Shown here piece after piece: positions 8,341 to 17,087 of a stretch of 64,000 nt of DNA. The stretch is from Candidatus Bandiella numerosa (GTDB lineage: Bacteria; Pseudomonadota; Alphaproteobacteria; Rickettsiales; Midichloriaceae). The stretch covers positions 1,364,001 through 1,428,000 of the forward strand of contig NZ_CP104164.1 in the NCBI RefSeq assembly GCF_029981845.1, read 5' to 3'. Numbering within the stretch: position 1 is the stretch's first letter; every line of letters starts with the position of its first letter. Under the pieces are notes generated by a model. The model saw only the letters and a list, made by a program, of their open reading frames with translations, was not told where the DNA came from and searched no databases. Made by a program: the position numbers and the translations under genes.

Positions 8341-9366
8341 TTATAGATCCACGTGAGGATTTGTACTATTGTCAGTTTCCATGGATAAATCTGAAGATAT
8401 TATATTCTCAATGCTTTCTGATTCTTTATGTTCCCAATACTCCCAGCCCTGCTTTACTATAATGCCAATCCCATCCTGTGCCATCCGAACAGTTGGTGTA
8501 ATGATAAACGACGTAATTGCTTCAGCTAATGTTTTTAAGCAAAAATCTATCCCTATTAATGAAGTTAGAATTATTGCTTTTTTAAAATACTGATTAGGTG
8601 TAGCCTGATGCACCATTTCTATCCTATTATGTAGAAGATTCCCATTAGCTATTGCACCTGCTGTAACAAAAATAAATTTATTTTCGATTGCTACATATGT
8701 AGCCTTAAATAGTCCAAAAACACCAAGTTGACCAAAAAAGTTACCAATTTGATCAGCAACTACATTTTTAGTTAATCCTTCAACCGATGCTTGTATTAAT
8801 AATTCCGCATCTGCATGTTGTATGGCAAATTCGAAATAATTAGTATCGGTATTATTTTGTATTTGTTTTTCTTTTGAAATTAAATTGTATACTCTTGAAG
8901 TAGGTTCACAAATATAATTTGATATTCTACTAACCTTTTCTAAATCTCCTCCATCTAGGCCATGATTAAAATTTGCATGCATACCAATTATAGAACTTTT
9001 ACATATAGTTTTTGTTATACCACCATATATATTCCCTTCATCATATTTAATATGAGTACCTCCTATTTCATTTCCACTCCACCATGCTACTATACTAGAA
9101 GGAATTTTAGTCCAATCTCTTACTACTGCTTTTGCTATAGGATTAATTTGATATAAACGCTCCATAAATGGTTCAATAACTATATTGGCAATCGCCAATG
9201 GATATGACATAGTGATAAGTTCATCTAAATTTGGAACTCTAGCCCAAGACCATTCTAAATCACTTTTAAGTTGATCATACGCAATTTCATTCCCATTATG
9301 ATTATAATATCTATTGTAACCAAATATTCCAAAAATAACAGGTATAGAGATCATTTTAGTAAACAT
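8341..9366 (-). CDS. Orphan protein, probably membrane-associated (unknown function)
   Basis: A 341-residue protein that I do not recognise. There are several moderately hydrophobic stretches: an N-terminal one (about 4-16), one near LAIANIVIEPF (about 56-66), one near FVTAGAIANG (about 235), and AIILTSLIGIDFCLK (about 270-285). The C-terminal tail is polar and acidic (KESESIENIISSDLS and onward). No signal-peptide cleavage site or catalytic motif is obvious. In length, hydrophobic pattern and polar C-terminal tail it resembles the other orphan at 60961-61992, though I see no convincing residue-level match. It converges on guaA. Codon use looks like that of its neighbours. A secreted or membrane effector is possible but unproven. 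Confidence 0.6.
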   Translation of the reverse strand: MFTKMISIPVIFGIFGYNRYYNHNGNEIAYDQLKSDLEWSWARVPNLDELITMSYPLAIANIVIEPFMERLYQINPIAKAVVRDWTKIPSSIVAWWSGNEIGGTHIKYDEGNIYGGITKTICKSSIIGMHANFNHGLDGGDLEKVSRISNYICEPTSRVYNLISKEKQIQNNTDTNYFEFAIQHADAELLIQASVEGLTKNVVADQIGNFFGQLGVFGLFKATYVAIENKFIFVTAGAIANGNLLHNRIEMVHQATPNQYFKKAIILTSLIGIDFCLKTLAEAITSFIITPTVRMAQDGIGIIVKQGWEYWEHKESESIENIISSDLSMETDNSTNPHVDL

Positions 9367-9586
9367 ACACTATTTTCATTTTTTAATTGTTCATTATATG
9401 TCCCGTAGTATACATAAAAATTCTTTAACTACATCATTTATCTAGTTTTGCTAGCACTGTTTTAGAAAAATAAATCCAACTAAATTGCCAAAAAAATCTG
9501 AGGAACCACCTCAATCTTAACGTAAATTACAAAACGACCGTAAAATCTGATAATAGGCAATTCTTACACCAAAAACAAAAAATTTT

Positions 9587-9650
9587 CCCTTTTTATCCCA
9601 AAATATCCCAAAATAATACTATTATATCCCATACAATTATGCTATATAAT
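9587..9650 (+). promoter_or_regulatory. Putative mraZ promoter with MraZ-type operator boxes
   Basis: Three CCC triplets begin at 9587, 9597 and 9607, exactly 10 bp apart. Read on the minus strand they give TGGGATATTT, TGGGATAAAA and an imperfect AGGG. A fourth box (TCCCA, 9627-9631) lies 21 bp further along. MraZ in E. coli is known to bind TGGG repeats with a 10-bp period upstream of its own gene. A -10 hexamer TATAAT sits at 9645-9650, with a weak TTATAT at 9622-9627 (17-bp spacing), so the last box touches the -35 region. mraZ starts at 9698. The rest of the 330-base gap (9367-9586) is AT-rich and shows no gene. Confidence 0.6.
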
Positions 9651-9697
9651 GAAGAGGTAAGGTATAGCCTAAAGTTTTTACTTGTATTTTTAGATAA

Positions 9698-10168
9698 ATG
9701 AACAACGGTAGCACCATTTTTCTCTCAACTTATGAGGGTAAAATAGATGATAAAAATAGAATTTCCATTCCAGCAAGCTTTAGAAATATCTTGGAATATA
9801 AAGCTAGTAGGGAGATTTATGCGTATAGTTCTTTTATTAATGAGTGCATTGAGGTATGTACTTTTGAAAGAATAAGTAACTTACAAAATTTTTTAGAAGG
9901 TATGGAGCTATTTTCAGATAAAAGAGATGCAATTGCAACTGCAGTTCTTGCTGATTGCGTTCCTATGCAACTAGATTCAAAAGGTAGAGTATCACTCCCA
10001 GAAAGATTAGTTAATTTTGCAAAATTCAATAAAAAAGTATTTTTTGTGGGAAAAGGCTTAACATTTGAAATTTGGGACAAGGATAAATTTAATGCTTACT
10101 ATAAAAAAGCGAGACAAATTGCGAAAGAAACCTCATTTTCGTCTCCAAAAATAAAAGAAATAGAATAA
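9698..10168 (+). CDS. mraZ: Transcriptional regulator MraZ
   Basis: First gene of the division and cell-wall cluster. It has two SpoVT/AbrB-like halves, each with the typical turn: YEGKIDDKNRISIPASFR (about 10-27) and LDSKGRVSLPERL (about 90-103). MraZ forms a ring-shaped oligomer that binds the TGGG-type repeats upstream of its own gene and modulates dcw expression. Its 156 residues are normal. It sits 5 bases before rsmH. The 10-bp-periodic boxes at 9587-9631 fit autoregulation. Confidence 0.95.
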   Translation: MNNGSTIFLSTYEGKIDDKNRISIPASFRNILEYKASREIYAYSSFINECIEVCTFERISNLQNFLEGMELFSDKRDAIATAVLADCVPMQLDSKGRVSLPERLVNFAKFNKKVFFVGKGLTFEIWDKDKFNAYYKKARQIAKETSFSSPKIKEIE

Positions 10169-10173
10169 AAAAC

Positions 10174-11052
10174 ATGGAAAAACTTGATCATATACCAGTG
10201 CTATTAAATGAGGTTATTGAGGTATTAAACCCAACAAATGACAAAATATATGTTGATGCAACCTTTGGAGCTGGTGGCTATACTAAAGCAATATTAGAAA
10301 AAGCCAGTTGCAAGGTTATAGGTATAGATTGCGACCAAAGCACTGAAGTATATGCTAATAATTTCAAAAGCACCTTCGAAGATAGATTCAATTTTATAAA
10401 TAAAAATTTTCAAAAAATTGATATAATTTTAAATGAGCTAAATATTAGCAAAATTGATGGAATTATTTTTGACCTAGGAGTTTCATCAATGCAATTAGAC
10501 AACAGAGAGAGAGGATTTTCCTTTAGTGGTGATGGACCTTTAGATATGAGAATGGATAGTTCATTACCAACATCTGCAACACACTTAATTAATTCGTTAT
10601 ATGAAGAAGAGCTAGCCAATTTAATATATGAACTTGGAGGTGAGAGAAAATCACGCATAATTGCCAAGAATATTGTAAAATTTAGGCAAAAAGAAAAAAT
10701 AAAATCCACCTCTGAATTAGTAGAAGCAATTGGAATAAAGAGGTATAGTGACAAACTTCACTTTGCAACAAAAACTTTTCAAGCAATTAGAATTGCAGTC
10801 AATAATGAATTAGAAAACATTGAATTAGCTTTGAACAAATTACCACCTTTGCTAGCGCCAGGAGGTATAATATGCGTTGTTTCATTTCATTCATTGGAAG
10901 ATAGGATAGTCAAAAAATTTTTTACAGATTTATCTGCTAAAGAAAATTTTGAAAAAATAAATAAAAAAGTTATAACTCCTCTTTATAAAGAAATAAGAAA
11001 CAATCCACGAGCAAGGTCAGCTAAATTAAGAGCTTTAAGGAAAATAGTATGA
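10174..11052 (+). CDS. rsmH: 16S rRNA (cytosine1402-N4)-methyltransferase RsmH (MraW)
   Basis: A SAM-dependent methyltransferase that modifies C1402 in the ribosomal P site. Family hallmarks are HIPVLLNEVIEVL at the N-terminus, the SAM-binding strand VDATFGAGGYT, the DLGVSSMQLDNRERGFSF block with GPLDMRMD, and VSFHSLEDRIVK near the end. The 292 residues are close to the usual 300-310. It overlaps ftsL by 4 bases (ATGA), as expected for the coupled dcw operon mraZ-rsmH-ftsL-ftsI. Confidence 0.97.
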   Translation: MEKLDHIPVLLNEVIEVLNPTNDKIYVDATFGAGGYTKAILEKASCKVIGIDCDQSTEVYANNFKSTFEDRFNFINKNFQKIDIILNELNISKIDGIIFDLGVSSMQLDNRERGFSFSGDGPLDMRMDSSLPTSATHLINSLYEEELANLIYELGGERKSRIIAKNIVKFRQKEKIKSTSELVEAIGIKRYSDKLHFATKTFQAIRIAVNNELENIELALNKLPPLLAPGGIICVVSFHSLEDRIVKKFFTDLSAKENFEKINKKVITPLYKEIRNNPRARSAKLRALRKIV

Positions 11053-11321
11053 ACTTAAAAATACCACTATTATTTATGATTTATAGCGCTGTGCTAATTG
11101 TCGCTATATCAACTTTATTTTTTATTAAATCAAAAGTTATAATTCAAAATAAGGAATTGAATTGGCTAAATAATCAAATTTCACAGGAAAAGAATAATAT
11201 CCAAATACTTAAAGCTGAGTTTGCATATTTAACAACCCCTGAAAGAATTAATAAATTACAAAAAAAATATCTAAACCTAAAAAGTCTAGATAAAAATCAC
11301 TATCAAACATTAGATGAGTAA
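11049..11321 (+). CDS. ftsL: Cell division protein FtsL-like
   Basis: A 90-residue bitopic protein: short cytoplasmic N-terminus, one transmembrane helix (about 7-26), then a coiled-coil-like periplasmic segment and an AYLTTPERI element, which resembles the end of FtsL-like proteins. FtsL links FtsB, FtsQ and FtsI/FtsW in the divisome. Sequence conservation in this family is poor, so the identity rests mostly on position between rsmH and ftsI. It overlaps rsmH by 4 bases and ftsI by 1 base (TAATG). Confidence 0.8.
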   Translation: MNLKIPLLFMIYSAVLIVAISTLFFIKSKVIIQNKELNWLNNQISQEKNNIQILKAEFAYLTTPERINKLQKKYLNLKSLDKNHYQTLDE

Positions 11322-13012
11322 TGAGCAGTATAAAAATAATATACATAAATGAAAAATCTGATTGCGATGTCATTAAAACAAGTCATAGACGGGTACAAAT
11401 TGTATTTTTCAGTACGTTCATAATATTACTTACATTGATATTAAGAATTTTTGATTTATCAATTTTTAGCTATAGTGATTTACAAAATATTCATGATGTT
11501 GAAACCAAAGTAAATATCAGAAATAATATTGTTGATAGAAATGGAATCATTCTAGCATCAACACTACCTACAGCATCAGCATACATATATCCAAAACATT
11601 TTACTAACTCAATTGAATCACTAAAAACTATCTCAAAAGTTATTGATATAAACATTACCGAATTAGAAAATAAGCTTGTAAAAAATACCCATTTTATATG
11701 GCTGAAACGTCATTTAACACCGTTAGAACAACAGAAATTACACAACTTAGGAATTCCAGGTATACATTTTATAAACGACCAAAAAAGAATTTATCCACAT
11801 GGAAATTTATTTTCACATTTGGTGGGGCTCGTAGACATAGATAATAATGGTGTATCCGGTATAGAATCCTCTTTTAATATCGATTTAAATAACTCGACAA
11901 AACCAAATATTCAAACAAGCCTGGATGCAAGGGTGCAATATGCTGTAAAACAAGAACTAAGTGATGCGATAAAATTACATGATGCAATTGGTGGTACTGC
12001 CATAATAATGGACGTAAACACAGGAGAACTAATTAGTTCCGTTAGTTTGCCAGATTTTAATCCGTATGATATTAAAGAAATTTCAAATAAAAAATTATTT
12101 AACCAGGCAACTCTAGGCGTATATGAGATGGGATCAGTATTAAAACCTGTTACTCTAGCTATAGGCATAGATTCTGGTAAAATTAACCTAACAGATTCAT
12201 TTGATGTATCCACGCCTATCAAAATTGGTAGTTATAAAATTGGAGATTATAGAGGTAAAGGTGGAATTTTATCAATTCCTGAAATTTTAATGTACTCATC
12301 AAATATTGGGGTTTCTCATATCATTAAAGAAGTTGGCATTGCAAAGCAAAAGGAATATTTTAAAAAATTGGGATTGCTAACAAAAATTAATGTTGAAGTT
12401 CCGGAAAAATCTAGTCCAATATTTCCAACCGATAGAAGATGGAAAGAACTTACTTCAATTACAATGAGTTTTGGACATGGCATATCTATAACTCCAATCC
12501 ATCTAATTCAAACTTTTTCAGCCATAGTAAATAAGGGAATTCTTAGAAAGGCTACCATAATAAAGGATAAAAATAACCAAGATAATGGAATACAAGTATT
12601 TAAACCTCAAACCTCATTATTAATGAATAAAATCTTGAGATTAACTGCAACAAATGGCTTTGCAAAACAAGCTAATGTAGATGAATATTTAGTAGGAGCA
12701 AAAACTGGAACAGCAGAAAAGATTATTAATGGCAGATATAGTAAAAAAATAAACATAGCATTATGTGAAGCAGCATTTCCTATGAATGATCCAAAATATG
12801 CAGTTTTAATTCTTATTGATGAACCAAAACAAAATAGTATTAATCATGGTTTTGCAACAGGTGGTATGGTTGCTGCGCCAGTGGTCTCAAGTATAATATC
12901 TAAAATTGCTCCAATATTAGGTGTAGCACCAATGGACCATAATGACCCTAAAATCAGTAATGCACTTTATATCGACTATAAGCCGATGTATAAAAGATTT
13001 GCCAAACGTTAA
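11321..13012 (+). CDS. ftsI: Septal peptidoglycan transpeptidase FtsI (PBP3-like)
   Basis: A membrane-anchored class B penicillin-binding protein that cross-links septal peptidoglycan. There is one transmembrane helix (about 26-46), then the dimerisation domain (NIVDRNGIILAST), then the transpeptidase domain with SVLK (Ser272-Lys275), SSN in SSNIG, and KTGTA (Lys461 onward). All three active-site motifs are intact. Its 563 residues are normal. Two bases after the stop codon begins the terminal sequence of the palindromic repeat (13015). murE and the rest of the dcw cluster do not follow, so the cluster is split as in other Rickettsiales. Confidence 0.96.
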   Translation: MSSIKIIYINEKSDCDVIKTSHRRVQIVFFSTFIILLTLILRIFDLSIFSYSDLQNIHDVETKVNIRNNIVDRNGIILASTLPTASAYIYPKHFTNSIESLKTISKVIDINITELENKLVKNTHFIWLKRHLTPLEQQKLHNLGIPGIHFINDQKRIYPHGNLFSHLVGLVDIDNNGVSGIESSFNIDLNNSTKPNIQTSLDARVQYAVKQELSDAIKLHDAIGGTAIIMDVNTGELISSVSLPDFNPYDIKEISNKKLFNQATLGVYEMGSVLKPVTLAIGIDSGKINLTDSFDVSTPIKIGSYKIGDYRGKGGILSIPEILMYSSNIGVSHIIKEVGIAKQKEYFKKLGLLTKINVEVPEKSSPIFPTDRRWKELTSITMSFGHGISITPIHLIQTFSAIVNKGILRKATIIKDKNNQDNGIQVFKPQTSLLMNKILRLTATNGFAKQANVDEYLVGAKTGTAEKIINGRYSKKINIALCEAAFPMNDPKYAVLILIDEPKQNSINHGFATGGMVAAPVVSSIISKIAPILGVAPMDHNDPKISNALYIDYKPMYKRFAKR

Positions 13013-13014
13013 AG

Positions 13015-13271
13015 TATAGCATAATTCAGATAGGTATTTATACAAATCACCTAAAATAACTTAACATTTAAATTGAGTCTTTTTGGTGATTTATTCACAT
13101 CATCTTCGCCATGTATCCAAGGTGCATTAGGCTCAGATGCTATAAAATCTCTTAAAAATACTATCATCAAGTTATTTCATGACATCGCCATTCTTCGCTT
13201 ATGTAGCCTTTACTGCACTTCGCTCATCATTCCTTGACACTACATACCTGCCCCCCCCTCCCGAGCCTATA
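13015..13271. repeat. Palindromic repeat, copy A (expanded/interrupted)
   Basis: The left terminus TATAGCATAATTCAGATAGG (13015-13034) matches copies B (15377-15481) and C (20314-20418). It is separated by about 145 bases from the core, which begins TGACATCGCCATTCTTCGCT at 13180, continues through CACTTCGCTCATCA, and ends near GCCTATA (13265-13271). The interrupting segment holds an inverted pair AAATCACC (13044-13051)/GGTGATTT (13085-13092) and a diverged core-like piece near 13097-13120. The right part has a C8 run (13251-13258), striking in such AT-rich DNA. It lies between convergent ftsI and the MFS-hydrolase gene, in the same orientation as copy B. Confidence 0.7.
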
Positions 13272-13287
13272 GGTGGTGCTACGATAT

Positions 13288-15270
13288 TTAGTTTTCTTTA
13301 TTATCTTTTAAAATCTTCTTATCTAGTTCATACATCTTGTTTTCAAGACCCACCTTTTCTATGATGCCTAATTTATCTCCTATTACTGCAATCCATTTGA
13401 TAAAGTGATTATTCGTTTCTTCTGCCATCTTCATTTGTTTTTCTGAACTTAATCCCTCTATAGTCTCCAAATTATGATATCTGTCCATTTGTTTAATGAA
13501 CATCGCCTCCTTATCTCCTAGATTACTTAGTTTTTCTAAGGTTTGCTCCAGTGTTAATTTAATCCACACTCCATCCTCAAACCTTTTATTGGTTAGTCTA
13601 TCCACTATTTCTGCTATCCTATGGTTAAACTCTTTTTCTATAATCTCCATTGTGCATTCTGAATCTTCAATCGCATCATGGAGTAACGATGCCACTATCA
13701 CATCCGTTTTGCAATAATGTGTAGCTACCATTTCAGCAACTCTAAGAGGATGCCAATAAAATGGATGCTCCCCTGTTTTTCGCATCTGCCCAGAATGCCA
13801 CTTTTTAGTAAAGGTGATTGCCTTTTCTATCACCTTCATGTTTAGCTTTATATCTTGCTCTTTACTTAGCGCCTCCAGTTTATTCAGCAATTCTGTACTA
13901 TATTCGCATTTATTGCTAAATTGTTCATATTCGCCATCTAGCTCATATTTAAAATCTCCTTCCTCTAAAGCTGTGTCTTTCATTCTTGGTTCATCTGGAT
14001 AGCTATCGTAAGCACCTCTTGCCTTCTCTAGCTTCTTCAAATAACTTAATGCCCAGATAAAGCCAATGACAACAGGTGTGCACAATACCCAAATTCCATA
14101 ATAGCCAAACCATGCAGTAAGCGGAATTAGTCCGTAAGATGAGATTGCAAATCCAGTAGCACTTGCACATCCAAAAGTGGTTGCAACTGTTGTAAACCTC
14201 TTAGATACAGGAAAATGTCCAAACCATATTAACATTGGCATATATGTCATTAAGTCCACTCCTACCTGCAAAGCAAATATTACATTTTCACCTCCTAGAA
14301 TATGGATATTTTCAAGGCAGTATGGAATAAATAATAAACTAGACATACACATAAAAGCAGATACCATCATTACTTTGATTGGATGAATAAATTTATATAA
14401 ATATGTAAAAAAACCACATAAAATAACCAAAAAAATTGTAAATTTTAAATTGTGATTGATAACTTGTTCTGGAGTTAAACCTAAATTGCTCTTCATAAAA
14501 TCACCTAAATATATGAATGCTATATAAAACCCGATGGATTTCGGTATCATATGAAAAAATAAGCATACCAAAGCTTTTTTATTTATCTTTTCATTTATAC
14601 TGTATTTTGCGTCCAGCTGTTTTTGCACCTTCATCCTAGTTTGATAACTTATAAATTCTGGTGTTTCTCTTAGTCTTCTTCTTGCCACTAAACCTATTAC
14701 TCCAATTGCTGCTCCTATCAAAAAAGCTAATCTCCAGCTATAACTGGAGGACAACACAAGTGATGCCACACCTAAGGCAAACAATCCTCCAGCTCTTGAT
14801 GCTGCATCTATTGTTCCACTTGCCATATATTTAGATGGTGATTTTAGAGTTTCACATAAATATACATAAGCCCCCATTATCTCACCTAAAGATGAAAACC
14901 CTTGCAATATTCTGCATAAAAGTATCACAACTGTTGCCCATATCCCAACTTCTTCATAAGTTGGAAACAAACCCATTGTTAAACATGTTCCTGCCATCAA
15001 AAATGTTGTGATTAATACTGTATGTTTCCTGCCTATGGCATCTCCAATTCTTCCTATAACATAACCTCCAATGGGTCTTAAAGCAAATGTCATGCAAAAA
15101 GCAGTGACAGCAAGTAATTTAGCCATCATTGGGTCTGTCTTTGGAAAGAATAAGTCGTTTATAATCGTTGACAAATGCACATATAGCATTAAATCGAAGT
15201 ATTCTAATAATGTGCCTATCGAAAGTAAAAAAACCGCCTCTTTTTGCGTTCTTGTGAGTTTTGTAGCCAT
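13288..15270 (-). CDS. MFS transporter fused to a (p)ppGpp hydrolase (RelA/SpoT-type HD) domain
   Basis: The first approximately 420 residues are a 12-helix MFS protein of the metabolite:H+ symporter (ProP-like) type: LLEYFDLMLYVHLS, then GGYVIGRIGDAIGRKHT and ILQGFSSLGEIMGA. After a charged linker, a RelA/SpoT-type HD domain runs to the end: GQMRKTGEHPFYWHP (His507), SLLHDAIED (His531-Asp532, Glu535-Asp536) and KQMDRYHNLETI (Asp596, Asn600). All hydrolase residues I can identify are present; there is no synthetase domain. This suggests a membrane-tethered alarmone hydrolase coupled to a solute carrier. I chose ATG 15270 (660 residues) over the TTG at 15291 because it is preceded by GGGA. A palindrome GCGTTAACGC lies at 15298-15307. 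Copies A and B of the repeat flank the gene in direct orientation. Confidence 0.85.
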   Translation of the reverse strand: MATKLTRTQKEAVFLLSIGTLLEYFDLMLYVHLSTIINDLFFPKTDPMMAKLLAVTAFCMTFALRPIGGYVIGRIGDAIGRKHTVLITTFLMAGTCLTMGLFPTYEEVGIWATVVILLCRILQGFSSLGEIMGAYVYLCETLKSPSKYMASGTIDAASRAGGLFALGVASLVLSSSYSWRLAFLIGAAIGVIGLVARRRLRETPEFISYQTRMKVQKQLDAKYSINEKINKKALVCLFFHMIPKSIGFYIAFIYLGDFMKSNLGLTPEQVINHNLKFTIFLVILCGFFTYLYKFIHPIKVMMVSAFMCMSSLLFIPYCLENIHILGGENVIFALQVGVDLMTYMPMLIWFGHFPVSKRFTTVATTFGCASATGFAISSYGLIPLTAWFGYYGIWVLCTPVVIGFIWALSYLKKLEKARGAYDSYPDEPRMKDTALEEGDFKYELDGEYEQFSNKCEYSTELLNKLEALSKEQDIKLNMKVIEKAITFTKKWHSGQMRKTGEHPFYWHPLRVAEMVATHYCKTDVIVASLLHDAIEDSECTMEIIEKEFNHRIAEIVDRLTNKRFEDGVWIKLTLEQTLEKLSNLGDKEAMFIKQMDRYHNLETIEGLSSEKQMKMAEETNNHFIKWIAVIGDKLGIIEKVGLENKMYELDKKILKDNKEN

Positions 15271-15376
15271 GATTGTATTTCCCAATAACAATTTATGGCG
15301 TTAACGCTATTAGTTATTTTTTATTAATTCAAGCTTTTTATAGATTATGCAACTTTATTTTGTAATTTATCAGACG

Positions 15377-15481
15377 TATAGCATAATTCAGATAGTATTG
15401 ACATCGTCATTCTTCGCTTATGTATGGTTTACCACACTTCGCTCATCAATCTTTGCCACTACCTATTTGACTCAAGCTATA
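15377..15481. repeat. Palindromic repeat, copy B (105 bp)
   Basis: Runs from TATAGC (15377-15382) to GCTATA (15476-15481). Hand alignment with the reverse complement of copy C shows about 9 mismatches over 105 bp and no gaps. The ends form an imperfect inverted repeat (left TATAGCATAATTCAG..., right ...CTGACTCAAGCTATA-like). The interior holds two related TTCGCT-containing segments (CATTCTTCGCTTATG and CACTTCGCTCATC). It lies between the start of the MFS-hydrolase gene and the porin terminator. It is intergenic and carries no plausible coding sequence. Confidence 0.85.
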
Positions 15482-15508
15482 TTAGCGCAATATCGAAAGA
15501 GGTCTAAT

Positions 15509-15542
15509 AAAAAAAACAGAGCAAAATTTGATTCTGCTCTGT
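15509..15542 (-). terminator. Rho-independent terminator of the porin gene
   Basis: Read on the minus strand: an 8-bp stem ACAGAGCA / TGCTCTGT with an 11-base loop, followed directly by eight T residues (complement of 15509-15516). It lies 36 bases past the porin stop codon, in the right orientation. It is the clearest intrinsic terminator in the window and fits a strongly expressed outer-membrane protein gene. Confidence 0.85.
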
Positions 15543-15577
15543 TGATATTAAAGTCTAAACTAAATGGGAAATAAATA

Positions 15578-16843
15578 TTAAAAATTTAATTTCACACCAG
15601 TCATAATCATATGACCTTTGTTATTATTTTCTTTATCAGCTTGAGACGCTTGATTCATCTTGAATGAAGAAAATTCAACATATGGCATCACACCTGGAGC
15701 AACTTTATAATCCACACCTATAACTGTATTTTTAAGTGTGTTATGTTTTTTATTCTCACCAACTTTTGCAATACCTTTTTTGCCTTGTAAGTGTGTTACA
15801 CTTGCAGATAAAGGACCGTTAGCATAACCAACACCTGCTGTCCAGTAACTTGTTTTACCAAATTCAGGAGCATTAGCAGCGGTAGATGCACCATATTTAC
15901 CCCAGTCACCATAAGAACCACCAACTGTGAATCCTTTATAACTTAGATTTGTACCAACTTCATAAGCTCTAAGGTTTTTCTTATTTTTCGCTTGATCTGC
16001 GTTACCATTCTCTTGATTTTTACCAAATTCGCCAACTACTGCAAATTTCACACCAACGTCTTTAATTTCACTTGTGTATGATAAACCTGTTTCAAATACA
16101 TTTTTAAAACCAGCTGCTTCTTTATCTTTCACTACGCTAGTTACACTTGAAGCAGTACCATGAACCTTAGTATTAGGTGTGAAGGTTGCACCAAATCTAA
16201 ATCCAGAAAATTCAGGAGTATAGTAGTTTATCTTAGCAGCATTAACGCCTCTTAGACCAAATGTACCTAGTTCATTTGTTGGAAGGTTAGCTGTTTGTAG
16301 AAACGCTGTTTTAGTTTTAACCTTTTTTACATCAGTAGGACTATTAGCATCATCTTGCATTGTATATTGATTCCAATAATATTGAGAATCACCATTAATA
16401 CCACCTGTTGCACTTGCAAAAGTTCCTGCATTCACTTTCATTGATTCAGTAACGCCAGTGTAGTTACCCACTTCAACTCTACCATAGCCACTTTCTAAAT
16501 ATGCCATTACTTGCTCAGCAATGCTTTGCTTATCATCCTTATCAAACATTTCTTTTTTAGATTTTGAAGTGTTCGCATTAAGTTTGATCAAACCACCATA
16601 CTTCAACCCTTCTTTAACTTCGCCTTTAATGTTAAAGTTAATATAAGCGTCTGCAGCAATATTATTATTTGATAACTTCTTACCTGTTGTAGAATCAAGA
16701 TTATCATATCTAAATTTCTCTTTTTGACTATTATTAACAAATTTAGAATCAATAGAGCCATTCACTGATACTTCAGGAGTAGCCATTGCATTGGTTGTTG
16801 CAAAAGATGCAACTAATGCCGTTGTTATTAAAAACTTATTCAT
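15578..16843 (-). CDS. Gram-negative porin
   Basis: An outer-membrane beta-barrel protein for passive diffusion of small solutes. It begins with a classical signal peptide (MNKFLITTALVASFATTNAMA, cleavage near residue 21), then PEVSVNGSIDSKF. The barrel is a run of alternating polar and hydrophobic strands rich in Gly, Tyr and Asn (GRVEVGNYTG, FRFGATFTPN, YWTAGVGYANGP), and the protein ends MTGVKLNF with the terminal Phe needed for barrel assembly. At 421 residues it fits the proteobacterial porin family (Porin_4-like). It stands alone with its own terminator. Lys-rich, variable loops suggest surface exposure. It is likely the main diffusion channel of this organism. Confidence 0.88.
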   Translation of the reverse strand: MNKFLITTALVASFATTNAMATPEVSVNGSIDSKFVNNSQKEKFRYDNLDSTTGKKLSNNNIAADAYINFNIKGEVKEGLKYGGLIKLNANTSKSKKEMFDKDDKQSIAEQVMAYLESGYGRVEVGNYTGVTESMKVNAGTFASATGGINGDSQYYWNQYTMQDDANSPTDVKKVKTKTAFLQTANLPTNELGTFGLRGVNAAKINYYTPEFSGFRFGATFTPNTKVHGTASSVTSVVKDKEAAGFKNVFETGLSYTSEIKDVGVKFAVVGEFGKNQENGNADQAKNKKNLRAYEVGTNLSYKGFTVGGSYGDWGKYGASTAANAPEFGKTSYWTAGVGYANGPLSASVTHLQGKKGIAKVGENKKHNTLKNTVIGVDYKVAPGVMPYVEFSSFKMNQASQADKENNNKGHMIMTGVKLNF

Positions 16844-17034
16844 ATCTTTGCTATTTATAAATTTATTATTTTATATAATGTATATTATTTGACGTAGGCT
16901 TTGAAGTAATATGACCTAAAACCCACAAAAAATATCTTAATTGTTGCATTTTCACCACACTAAATTTTACCTCGCACAAATTTTTTGTAGAATTGGTATA
17001 AAAGCAACTTCAGCTACAATATTCAATAATTGTT

Positions 17035-17050
17035 TTGATAATTATATCAA
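17035..17050. promoter_or_regulatory. Inverted repeat upstream of the ZIP-like gene
   Basis: TTGATA-ATTA-TATCAA, a perfect 6-bp inverted repeat with a 4-base centre, lies 37 bases before the ATG at 17088. The position and shape would suit an operator, possibly for a metal-responsive regulator given the downstream gene. AT-rich inverted repeats of this size are common by chance in such DNA, so this is only a candidate. Confidence 0.25.
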
Positions 17051-17087
17051 TCATAGTTAATGTTCATATTTTAATACAATATAAAAA

